6,340 bases of DNA from Ignavibacteriales bacterium CG12_big_fil_rev_8_21_14_0_65_30_8 (lineage in GTDB: Bacteria; Bacteroidota; Ignavibacteria; Ignavibacteriales; Ignavibacteriaceae), in assembly GCA_002783525.1 (NCBI GenBank), contig PFGS01000194.1, positions 1 to 6,340 of the forward strand, written 5' to 3'. Position 1 is the stretch's first letter; every line of letters begins with the position of its first letter. The notes under the pieces were generated by a model. The model saw nothing but the letters and a program-made list of their open reading frames with translations. It was not told the DNA's origin and did no database searches. A program made the translations under genes and the position numbers. This document shows positions 1 through 5,867 of this stretch, piece by piece.

Positions 1-1161
1 CCTAATTTTACAAAAAATGAGGTAAATAAAATAATTGAGCAAGTACAACCTAAAAGGATTTTAATAGAAGAAAATCTGAAAATAAAAATATCTTCAGAAG
101 GTATTATTGAATTTCCGATTAATATTTCTTTAAAGAATATTGCAGACAAAAAAACTTTAGACAAAGATAACACTGCTCTTATAATTTTTTCATCCGGCTC
201 CTCTGGAGAAGCAAAAGGAATTAAACTGAGTTATAACAATTTATTTAATTCTGCGAAATCACAAATAAAATTTTTAGCACTAAAAAAAGAAAACAAATAT
301 TTAGCCTCTCTTCCATTTTATCACATTGGTGGATTCTCAATAATTACAAGAACTTTATTCTCGAGAGGGATAATTATAATTCCTGACTCTATTAAAAATG
401 ATGATATAATTACTGCGGTTGAAAAGTATAAACCTAATTCAATTTCATTAGTCCCAACACAATTAAAAAGGTTGTTAGATAGTAATTTAAAACCATATAC
501 GGATTTAAAAAATGTTTTAATTGGAGGAAATTTTATAGATAATAGTTTAGTTGAGGAAGCTGTAAAAAATGGTTTGAATATTATTAAAGTCTACGGATCA
601 ACAGAAACTTGTTCTTTTATAACAGCCAAAAGAATTAGCTTGAATAATTTAAATTCAAATTCTGTTGGTAAGATAATTGGGAATAATAAAATTAAATTTA
701 TTTATAACAAAATTGCTGTTAAGGGTGAATCTGTAATGCAAGGATATTTTAATCAACAAGCTGATTTTACAGATGACGGATATTTTATAACTGAAGATAT
801 TGGCTATTTAGATAATAATAATGAATTAATTGTTGAAGGCAGACAAGATGATATTATCATTTCCGGTGGTGAAAATATAAGCCTTAAAGAAATTGGAAAT
901 TATTTAAATAAATTTAAGAAATTAAAAGATTATGCAGTAATTGGATTAAAAGATAAAGAATGGGGAGAAATTGTTACTGTAGTTGCTGTATCTAAAAATA
1001 ATGAATTATTTCCACTAACTGATCTCAATAATTTTCTGTCAAAATATATTGCCAAATATAAACTTCCTAAAAAACTAATTTTTGCAGACCAAATACCGCG
1101 AAATGAAATGGGGAAAGTTTTGAGAAATGAACTCAAGAGAATATTGAATGTTGAATATTGA
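1..1161 (+). CDS. menE: o-succinylbenzoate-CoA ligase (MenE-like), N-terminus missing
   Basis: The reading frame is open from the first base, so the gene enters from outside the window; 386 residues are visible and perhaps 70-100 N-terminal residues are missing. It is an ANL-superfamily adenylating enzyme. The phosphate-binding loop IIFSSGSSGEAKG is at visible residues 61-73, the adenine/acyl motif YGSTET at 198-203, the hinge region GRQDD near 280-284 followed by IIISGGENI, and the C-terminal catalytic lysine (K372) in NEMGKVLRNEL. The stretches LPFYHIGGFSI and SLVPTQLKRLL are typical of MenE rather than of long-chain fatty acyl-CoA ligases. MenE joins o-succinylbenzoate to CoA using ATP in cytoplasmic menaquinone synthesis. 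The nearby thioesterase fits the same pathway. The last codons and the TGA stop lie inside a heptamer repeat arm, so the native C-terminus may have been altered. A related acyl-CoA ligase of other specificity remains possible. Confidence 0.82.
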   Translation, partial: PNFTKNEVNKIIEQVQPKRILIEENLKIKISSEGIIEFPINISLKNIADKKTLDKDNTALIIFSSGSSGEAKGIKLSYNNLFNSAKSQIKFLALKKENKYLASLPFYHIGGFSIITRTLFSRGIIIIPDSIKNDDIITAVEKYKPNSISLVPTQLKRLLDSNLKPYTDLKNVLIGGNFIDNSLVEEAVKNGLNIIKVYGSTETCSFITAKRISLNNLNSNSVGKIIGNNKIKFIYNKIAVKGESVMQGYFNQQADFTDDGYFITEDIGYLDNNNELIVEGRQDDIIISGGENISLKEIGNYLNKFKKLKDYAVIGLKDKEWGEIVTVVAVSKNNELFPLTDLNNFLSKYIAKYKLPKKLIFADQIPRNEMGKVLRNELKRILNVEY

Positions 1162-1182
1162 ATAATGAATTTAGAAGTAAGG
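1143..1182 (+). repeat. Left arm of inverted heptamer repeat flanking the four-helix-bundle gene
   Basis: From 1143 to 1177 the sequence is five consecutive 7-bp units of the form NNNGAAT: three ending TTGAAT or ATGAAT, and a last one ending in GAAG. They are followed by TAAGG. Aligned unit by unit with the reverse complement of 1573-1610, the first 38 bases match at about 30 positions. The arm overlaps the 3' end and stop codon of the MenE-like gene. Confidence 0.7.
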
Positions 1183-1196
1183 TAAGTTTGTTTTTA

Positions 1197-1555
1197 TTAT
1201 TTGTAATTTTTTTGAGCAGTTTCAACACTCTTCACAAATATTGAGACTAATTCATTAGATTCTTTTAATACTTTATTAATTTCTAACTCAGATTTAGAAA
1301 TTTTACTTTTTTGAATAATTTTTAGACAGACCATACTTTCTCTTAATTCCTTCAATACAATTTTCATTTTGTGGATAAAGTCTTTTCTCGATTCTCCACT
1401 TTGTGCTTCTCTATAGTTTAATACTGACGAAGTTGCAGAACGAATTAATTGATTTGCTAAAATACTCCCAGCATTAGATTTGTTTATGTTTTTTGTTAAT
1501 TCAATAATTAATACAGAAAATTTATTAGCCTTTCTTCAATATCATATTTACTCAT
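1197..1555 (-). pseudogene. Four-helix-bundle protein (23S rRNA IVP/S23 family), broken by a frameshift
   Basis: Read on the minus strand from the ATG at 1555-1553, the frame gives MSKYDIEERLINFLY and then a stop. Inserting one base in the A-run at 1517-1520 (a T-run on the coding strand) restores a continuous 119-residue protein. It has hallmarks of the TIGR02436-type four-helix-bundle family: an N-terminal YDIEERL followed by F, then ANQLIRSATSSVLNYREAQSGES, then FIHKMKIVLKELRES, and a C-terminal amphipathic helix with LVSIFVKSVETAQ. Family members are about 115-120 residues, so the restored length is right. A possible ribosome site (AGAAG) lies 5 bases before the ATG. The role of these proteins is unclear; relatives are encoded in intervening sequences of 23S rRNA and resemble the accessory Avd protein of diversity-generating retroelements. 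The gene sits between two inverted heptamer arms. The break could be a real mutation or a homopolymer sequencing error. Confidence 0.8.
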
Positions 1556-1570
1556 ATTTGCTTCTCAAAT

Positions 1571-1610
1571 AATTACTTCAACATTCATCATTCGAAATTC
1601 ATAATTCAAC
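1571..1610 (-). repeat. Right arm of inverted heptamer repeat flanking the four-helix-bundle gene
   Basis: Read on the minus strand from 1610 to 1576 there are again five 7-bp units of the form NNNGAAT, the last ending in GAAG, followed by TAATT. They are the inverted counterpart of 1143-1182. The arm overlaps the last three codons (V-E-L) and TGA stop of the thioesterase gene and ends 15 bases before the ATG of the four-helix-bundle gene. Confidence 0.7.
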
Positions 1611-2006
1611 GAAGTGTGCTTCAAGTTTTTCTTTCACATTTTCATCAATCTTTGTTTTCTTCCAATCCTTTTTGTTTAAAAACACATGAACAGTTCTAAC
1701 ATTATTAGTTATTTCATTTTTATCATTTTTAATTAAATATGTTAGCTCAAAAGATGAATCTTTTAGAATTGTAACTGTTATTTCTATTTCTGCTGTTTCG
1801 CCGGCAAGTAATGGTTTTCTATATTTAGCTTCACTGTGGATTATTGGAACTAAAAATTTATCGTTGGTCCAAAAATTTTCTTTTAAATTAAATGATTCAA
1901 GCATCATTTCGTATGCTTCGTGACAAATCAAATATACTCTGCCGTAAAATAAAATTCCGGCAGGATCACAATCGTAAAAATTTATTCTTCTTTTATATTT
2001 AAACAT
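1599..2006 (-). CDS. 4HBT/YbgC-family acyl-CoA thioesterase, possible DHNA-CoA hydrolase
   Basis: This 135-residue hot-dog-fold thioesterase has the usual length for the 4-hydroxybenzoyl-CoA thioesterase family. The signature FYDCDPAGILFYGRV (residues 10-24) matches the family's active-site loop, and Asp14 corresponds to the catalytic aspartate of the Pseudomonas-type enzyme. The first helix (YLICHEAYEMMLESF) follows, then the beta-strand region containing SEAKYRKPLLAGE. The ATG is supported by an AAGAG sequence 5 bases upstream (2016-2012). Members of this family include the 1,4-dihydroxy-2-naphthoyl-CoA hydrolase of menaquinone and phylloquinone synthesis. The MenE-like gene 440 bp away makes that role attractive, but it is inference; housekeeping YbgC-like acyl-CoA hydrolysis is the alternative. 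There is no signal peptide, so it acts in the cytoplasm. The C-terminus (VEL, stop) lies inside the heptamer arm. The gene lies 99 bp downstream of the omega-amidase-like gene on the same strand and may be co-transcribed. Confidence 0.78.
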   Translation of the reverse strand: MFKYKRRINFYDCDPAGILFYGRVYLICHEAYEMMLESFNLKENFWTNDKFLVPIIHSEAKYRKPLLAGETAEIEITVTILKDSSFELTYLIKNDKNEITNNVRTVHVFLNKKDWKKTKIDENVKEKLEAHFVEL

Positions 2007-2105
2007 AAATACTCTTAATTCATTCTATATTTATAATAATTTATTTCTTAAAATAACAAAGTATTTGATAATTTGAATTAGATGAAAAAATTGTAAAATC
2101 TATTT

Positions 2106-2867
2106 TTATATTAATCTTATATCATCTAAAAAAGGTAATTCATTTCTTAGTTTATTCACTTTCTCTAATTTAATTTCAGTTGTAAAAATTCCTTCTTCAT
2201 TTTCAACAGATAATAATTCATTACCCATAGGATCAAATACACTGCTGTAGCCATTGTATTTTAATTTACCAGTATCCCCCACTCTGTTAACACCTGCAAC
2301 ATAGCATTGATTTTCAATTGCTCTTGCTTTTAATAAATGACGCCAATGTTCAATTCTATCAACTGGCCAATTTGCAATAACAGTTAATAATTCTACCTTT
2401 TGCTTTGCATAAAATCTGTAAAGCTCAGGGAAACGCAAATCATAACAAACTGATAAACCAATTTTCCAATTTCCACATTCTGCAATTTTTGTTTTGATGC
2501 CTGCTGAATAATTTTTATCTTCTGTTGAAAAAGTAAAAGGATGTATTTTTTTATAAATGGATTTTACTTCTCCATTCTTATCTATTAACACAGAAGTATT
2601 AAATATACTTTTGCCTTCACTAAATATTATTCCGGTAATAATATTTATTTGTTTTGTTTGAGCAAGTTCTTTAAAAAATGAGAAACTAGCGCCTTCTATT
2701 CCTTCTGCTAATTGTTTTGATTTCATTGAAAAACCGGTCAATGTCATTTCGGGTAAAATAAGAAGATCAATTTTAGTTTTATTCTGATTAAGAAGATTTA
2801 TTATTTTTTTCTTGTTATCTTTTTTGTTTTCCCAAACCGGTGAGTACTGTAAAAGACCAATTTTCAT
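2106..2867 (-). CDS. Carbon-nitrogen hydrolase, omega-amidase (YafV/Nit2)-like
   Basis: This 253-residue protein is a complete single-domain nitrilase-superfamily amidohydrolase. The catalytic triad is visible: Glu40 in LPEMTLTGF, Lys107 in YKKIHPF, and nucleophile Cys141 in VCYDLRFPEL. The later segments ANWPVDRIEHWRHLLKARA and AIENQCYVAGVNRVGD, and YNGYSSVFDPMGNEL, are characteristic of the YafV/Nit2 branch. Those enzymes hydrolyse the omega-amide of 2-oxoglutaramate and 2-oxosuccinamate, the by-products of glutamine and asparagine transamination, releasing ammonia. The substrate is inferred from this resemblance. There is no signal peptide, so it is cytoplasmic. The start is well set: AAAGGT lies 4 bases before the ATG (2877-2872). 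The gene diverges from asd across a 64-bp gap and runs toward the thioesterase gene. Confidence 0.85.
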   Translation of the reverse strand: MKIGLLQYSPVWENKKDNKKKIINLLNQNKTKIDLLILPEMTLTGFSMKSKQLAEGIEGASFSFFKELAQTKQINIITGIIFSEGKSIFNTSVLIDKNGEVKSIYKKIHPFTFSTEDKNYSAGIKTKIAECGNWKIGLSVCYDLRFPELYRFYAKQKVELLTVIANWPVDRIEHWRHLLKARAIENQCYVAGVNRVGDTGKLKYNGYSSVFDPMGNELLSVENEEGIFTTEIKLEKVNKLRNELPFLDDIRLI

Positions 2868-2931
2868 TTTTACCTTTGATTATATTTATTTGTAATTTTA
2901 CTGCAATTATAATTTATAAAAATATCTCTTA
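2868..2931. promoter_or_regulatory. Divergent promoter region between the omega-amidase-like gene and asd
   Basis: These 64 bases separate two divergent genes and must hold, or overlap, both promoters. TATAAT occurs on the plus strand at 2908-2913, 18 bases before the asd ATG, and on the minus strand at 2884-2879. The minus-strand copy lies so close to the ribosome site of the amidase gene that it is doubtful as a -10 box. No convincing -35 element pairs with either. asd lacks a recognisable Shine-Dalgarno sequence, and with the 2908 box its leader would be only about a dozen bases. Confidence 0.4.
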
Positions 2932-3978
2932 ATGAACACAAAAGAAAAAATAAAAGTCGGAATTCTTGGTGCAACTGGCAGCGTAGGGCAAAAATTTATT
3001 GCATTACTTGCAAATCATCCATGGTTTGAAATCTCTGAACTCGCAGCTTCAGAAAAATCCTCCGGTAAAAAATATAAAGATACAGTTAATTGGATAATCC
3101 CAAATGAGTTACCAAAAGAAATTGGAGTAATGAAAATTAAAAACTGTACGCCTAATTTAAATTGCAAATTAGTTTTCTCAGGATTAGATTCAAGTGTTGC
3201 CGGTGAAATTGAAAAAGACTTTGCACAAAATGGTTATACAGTTATATCAAATTCTAAAAATCATAGGATGGATGAAAATGTTCCTCTGCTAATTCCTGAA
3301 GTAAATCCTGAGCATTTAGAACTAATTAAACACCAAAAATTTAATGGCGGTGCAATTGTTACAAATCCAAATTGCTCAACTATTGGACTTACAATTGCAT
3401 TAAAACCACTATTGGATAATTTTGGAATTGAAAGTGTAAATGTTGTAACAATGCAAGCAATTTCGGGTGGTGGTATTGAAGTAATGAAATCTGATGTAGT
3501 TAAAAACAATGTAATCCCTTTTATCTCCGGTGAAGAAGGCAAAATGGAAACTGAACCTTTAAAAATTTTAGGAGAATTTAATTCAAATAAAATTAGTTTT
3601 GCTAACTTTTCTATCAGTGCTCAATGCAATAGAGTATTTGTTTTTGATGGTCACACAGAATGTGTTCAAATAAAATTAAAGAAAAAAAACACTACTAAAG
3701 AAATAATTAATATTTGGGAAAATTTTAAATCAATTCCTCAAATAAAAGATCTTCCTTCAGCTCCCAAACAAGTAATTCATTACTACGAAGATGAAAATCT
3801 TCCACAACCAAAATATCAATGTGATATTGACAAAGGTATGGCTGTTTCAATAGGTAGGCTTAGAACTGATAATTTATTTGACTTTAAGTTTGTTGTTTTA
3901 TCCCACAATACCATAAGAGGGGCTGCAGGTGGTGCCATCCTGTGTGCTGAATTAATGCACATCAATTCGTTATTATAA
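2932..3978 (+). CDS. asd: Aspartate-semialdehyde dehydrogenase
   Basis: This 348-residue enzyme makes L-aspartate-4-semialdehyde from 4-aspartyl phosphate with NADPH, the branch point to lysine/diaminopimelate, threonine and methionine. The NADP-binding Rossmann motif GILGATGSVGQ is at residues 10-20. The catalytic cysteine is Cys148 in TNPNCSTIGL. The substrate-binding and catalytic segment QCNRVFVFDGHTE holds Arg234 and His241, and RGAAGGAILCAEL closes the fold at the C-terminus. The spelling NPNCSTIGL, the CNRV-x4-GHTE block and the length are closer to the archaeal/fungal-type branch than to the E. coli-type enzyme. The ATG at 2932 places the Rossmann motif at the usual distance from the N-terminus, although there is no clear Shine-Dalgarno sequence. 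No aspartokinase or dapA is adjacent in this window. The protein is cytoplasmic and complete, with no visible defect. Confidence 0.93.
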   Translation: MNTKEKIKVGILGATGSVGQKFIALLANHPWFEISELAASEKSSGKKYKDTVNWIIPNELPKEIGVMKIKNCTPNLNCKLVFSGLDSSVAGEIEKDFAQNGYTVISNSKNHRMDENVPLLIPEVNPEHLELIKHQKFNGGAIVTNPNCSTIGLTIALKPLLDNFGIESVNVVTMQAISGGGIEVMKSDVVKNNVIPFISGEEGKMETEPLKILGEFNSNKISFANFSISAQCNRVFVFDGHTECVQIKLKKKNTTKEIINIWENFKSIPQIKDLPSAPKQVIHYYEDENLPQPKYQCDIDKGMAVSIGRLRTDNLFDFKFVVLSHNTIRGAAGGAILCAELMHINSLL

Positions 3979-4000
3979 TTAAATAATCTAAAATCATTTA

Positions 4001-4046
4001 AAATAAAAATGGCATGATGTCGTAGCCTAATCCAACACCATGCCAT
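4001..4046 (-). terminator. Probable Rho-independent terminator, minus-strand orientation
   Basis: The arms ATGGCATGATGT (4009-4020) and ACACCATGCCAT (4035-4046) form a 12-bp stem around a 14-base loop. On the minus strand the stem is uninterrupted, with one G-U pair, and the bases just after it read ATTTTTATTTT-like (T-rich, 4010-4000). On the plus strand it has an A-C mismatch and only five T's beginning 6 bases later (4053-4057), so it is a weaker terminator for asd, though it could serve both directions. Confidence 0.5.
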
Positions 4047-4066
4047 GGTAGGTTTTTCGATTGGTA

Positions 4067-4088
4067 TGGTTATTTAAAGAAATAACCA
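4067..4088 (-). other. Perfect 9-bp hairpin within the intergenic region
   Basis: GGTTATTT (4068-4075) and AAATAACC (4080-4087) are perfect reverse complements around a 4-base loop, and T4067 with A4088 adds a ninth pair. It lies 20 bases from the terminator-like hairpin and is probably part of the same transcript. It has no T-tract of its own on either strand, so it is not a good terminator. Confidence 0.6.
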
Positions 4089-4258
4089 AATAACAATATG
4101 TTGTAATCTTTAAACCGGATGTTCTAATTAGATGCACTCTCCCCTAAATTAAAACTGAGAAATAAAAGATTACACACATTTGTAGCAATCTTCATTCCAA
4201 TTTTTTCTTTGTAAATTTAATTAAAAAGGTTGTTCCCATTTGCAGTCAAGAGAAATAT

Positions 4259-4275
4259 CAAACATAAATTGTCAA
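4259..4275 (-). promoter_or_regulatory. Possible minus-strand promoter of the candidate RNA
   Basis: On the minus strand, TATGTTTG at 4266-4259 fits the TAnnTTTG -7 element known from Bacteroidota promoters. A TTGACA (4275-4270) lies just upstream, but too close to act as its -33/-35 element. Whether this organism uses the Bacteroidota-type consensus is unknown, and the match is short in an AT-rich setting. Confidence 0.2.
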
Positions 4276-4424
4276 AAAAGAGAATAAGACTTATATTTAA
4301 TCACATTTTTCAATATTATATTAAATAATAATTATTTTTCTATCATTTTGAAAGATTTAGTAAGTACTATTGATAAAATATTTGGTATGATTTTAACTAT
4401 AAATTCATTTTTAAGAGTAAAAAT

Positions 4425-5867
4425 TTGAAAGAAGAATTAGATATTAAATTTGGTTTTGAACTGTTTGATAGCTTTTACGGAATGTGCTTTATTTTGGATA
4501 CTGAAGGTAATATTGTAAGATCAAATAAATCAGCTGAAAATTATTTACAAAAAAAAGCCGAAGAACTAAATCAAATATGTTTTTTTGATATTTTCTCAGA
4601 AAATGATAAACAAGAAATTAAGAATTGCTTCATTAAAAGTTTGAATGAAAATAAGAGTAATAATTTATCTACATATTTAAAAATTGAAAATAAAACCTGG
4701 AACTTTAATTTACTTTTTTCTCCATGTTGTTTTAATGGAAAAAATAGACCTCAATTTTGTTTTACCAATGCAAGAGATATAACAGAAAAGAAACAATTAG
4801 AAAAAGATCTTTTGCAATTCTATTCAATTGCAGAAAATACTGTAAACCCTTTACAGGTAACTGACCTTGATGGAAAAATGATATATGTTAACCCGGCTTT
4901 TGTAAAGATCAGCGGTTATAAAAAAGAAGAATTGTTGGGTTCAGATCCAAAAATTTTCGGAAGTAAAAAACATTCGAAAAGTTTTTGGGAAAATATGTGG
5001 AAAACAATTTCTAAAGGAAATGTATGGTCAGGAGAAATTGAGAATAAGAAAAAAAATGGTGATCCATTTTATACTTATTTGTTAATATCTCCTATTTTAG
5101 ATAATAATGGTAAAGTTACAAGCTATTTTGGAATTCACAGAGATATAACTGAAAAGAAGATGTTAGAAAAACAATTAATACATACCCAAAAAATGGAAAG
5201 TATGGGAACATTGGCAGCCGGAGTTGCCCACGAAGTGGGAAATCCATTGGCCTCAATTTCAGCTCTGGTTCAAGTTGTAATCCGTTCAACTTCGGATGAT
5301 TTTGCAAAAGAAAAATTAAGTCTGGTTAGAAATCAAATAAGTAGAATTTCAAAAATTATTAGAGATCTTGTTGATTTTTCCAGACCATCAACTTATAAAC
5401 TGCAGTTGACAGATATTAACAAACAATTAGTAGAAGCAGTAGATATTATTGAAGTAGGAACAAAAAATAAGAACATTGAATTTAAAATTGAACTTGATGA
5501 AAATATTCCAAAATTATACCTTGTTGCTGATCAGATACAACAAGTTTTTATTAATATCTTACTAAATGCGGTTGATAGTATTTTAGATGATAAAAATCTA
5601 AGCAAACCAAAACAAATTTGGGTAAGATCTTCTATTAATGAAAATATGGTTAACATAGAATTAGAAGATACTGGTCATGGAATACCGGAAGAAAATATCG
5701 AAAAAATATTTGAGCCATTTTATACAACTAAAGAAGAAGGCCGAGGAACTGGTTTAGGACTTTGGGTTAGTTATGGTATTTTAAAAAGCTTACAAGGAGA
5801 TCTAATAGTAGACAGTGTAAACGGAAAAGGAACAAAATTTACAATAAAACTTCCAATTCAATCGTAG
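4425..5867 (+). CDS. Soluble PAS-PAS sensor histidine kinase, NtrB/AtoS type
   Basis: This 480-residue kinase has no signal peptide or membrane segment, so it senses a cytoplasmic or membrane-permeant signal. A first PAS domain (about 8-118) and a second PAS/PAC domain (about 130-242, with YVNPAFVKISGYKKEELLG) each end in a nearly identical linker, RDITEKKQLEKDL and RDITEKKMLEKQL. The HisKA domain follows, with phospho-accepting His269 in AAGVAHEVGNPLASIS. The ATPase domain shows the N box (NILLNAVDSI, Asn377/Asn381), G1 box (EDTGHGIP, Asp415), F box (IFEPFYTT) and G2 box (GRGTGLGLWVSYG, 439-451). The H-box HEVGNPLASI resembles NtrB/AtoS-class kinases that pair with sigma-54 activators, which agrees with the next gene. 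The start is TTG: the frame is closed by a stop at 4374-4376, there is no upstream ATG in frame, the first internal ATG (residue 20) would cut the PAS domain, and AAGAG lies 7 bases upstream. All six cysteines are in the first PAS domain. Confidence 0.9.
   Translation: MKEELDIKFGFELFDSFYGMCFILDTEGNIVRSNKSAENYLQKKAEELNQICFFDIFSENDKQEIKNCFIKSLNENKSNNLSTYLKIENKTWNFNLLFSPCCFNGKNRPQFCFTNARDITEKKQLEKDLLQFYSIAENTVNPLQVTDLDGKMIYVNPAFVKISGYKKEELLGSDPKIFGSKKHSKSFWENMWKTISKGNVWSGEIENKKKNGDPFYTYLLISPILDNNGKVTSYFGIHRDITEKKMLEKQLIHTQKMESMGTLAAGVAHEVGNPLASISALVQVVIRSTSDDFAKEKLSLVRNQISRISKIIRDLVDFSRPSTYKLQLTDINKQLVEAVDIIEVGTKNKNIEFKIELDENIPKLYLVADQIQQVFINILLNAVDSILDDKNLSKPKQIWVRSSINENMVNIELEDTGHGIPEENIEKIFEPFYTTKEEGRGTGLGLWVSYGILKSLQGDLIVDSVNGKGTKFTIKLPIQS

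Larger units (their letters stand above)
4001..4253 (-). ncRNA. Candidate structured small RNA on the minus strand
   Basis: Read on the minus strand, a 10-bp perfect helix (AAAGATTACA at 4165-4174 with TGTAATCTTT at 4102-4111) encloses 53 bases. Next comes a 9-bp perfect hairpin at 4088-4067 with a CTTT loop, then a terminator-like hairpin at 4046-4009 followed by a T-rich tract. The last hairpin pairs better as minus-strand RNA, where position 8-9 is a G-U wobble, than as plus-strand RNA, where it is an A-C mismatch. This points to transcription toward asd. The 5' end is set only by a possible promoter at about 4259-4275. I do not recognise the RNA as 6S, SRP, tmRNA, RNase P or a known riboswitch. 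Tiny reading frames on this strand (for example one of 23 codons beginning MKIATNVCN) leave a short peptide possible. Confidence 0.3.
3979..4424. other. 446-bp intergenic region rich in inverted repeats, no convincing protein gene
   Basis: Only very short open frames occur here. The left half carries three strong inverted repeats (4009-4046, 4067-4088 and 4102-4174) and a perfect 10-bp palindrome TCTAATTAGA at 4123-4132. The right half (about 4180-4424) is very AT-rich and must contain the promoter of the kinase-regulator operon, which I could not locate confidently. The structured part is described separately as a possible minus-strand RNA. Confidence 0.7.

Noticed and set aside
930..1136. 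68-residue minus-strand frame inside the MenE-like gene
   Set aside because: Shadow of the coding frame, with no ribosome site and no recognisable protein.
1143..1610. Insertion sequence or diversity-generating retroelement
   Set aside because: No transposase or reverse transcriptase, no template repeat, and the arms are short heptamer runs rather than typical IS ends; only the four-helix-bundle gene recalls Avd.
2035..2060. TTATTT/AAATAA inverted repeat between the amidase-like and thioesterase genes
   Set aside because: A 6-bp stem of only A-T pairs is expected by chance in such AT-rich DNA and has no adjoining T-tract.
3261..3542. 93-residue minus-strand frame inside asd
   Set aside because: Antisense shadow of a clearly real gene.
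3816..4046. 76-residue minus-strand open frame overlapping the 3' end of asd
   Set aside because: It mostly reads asd backwards and its first part lies in the terminator-like hairpin; no recognisable protein features, and asd is certain.
4011..4050. Possible sigma-54 promoter (minus-strand TGGCATGGTGTTGG)
   Set aside because: The -12 GC is missing and the spacing is one base short; the bases are explained by the hairpin stem.
4100..4146. Minus-strand stretch resembling the start of a tRNA (GGGGAGA then a CATC-CCGG-like pattern)
   Set aside because: The D-arm and anticodon arm do not pair properly, and no T-arm with GTTCGA or CCA-like end follows at the right distance.
5116..5307. 63-residue minus-strand frame inside the kinase gene
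   Set aside because: Antisense shadow of the HisKA-coding region.
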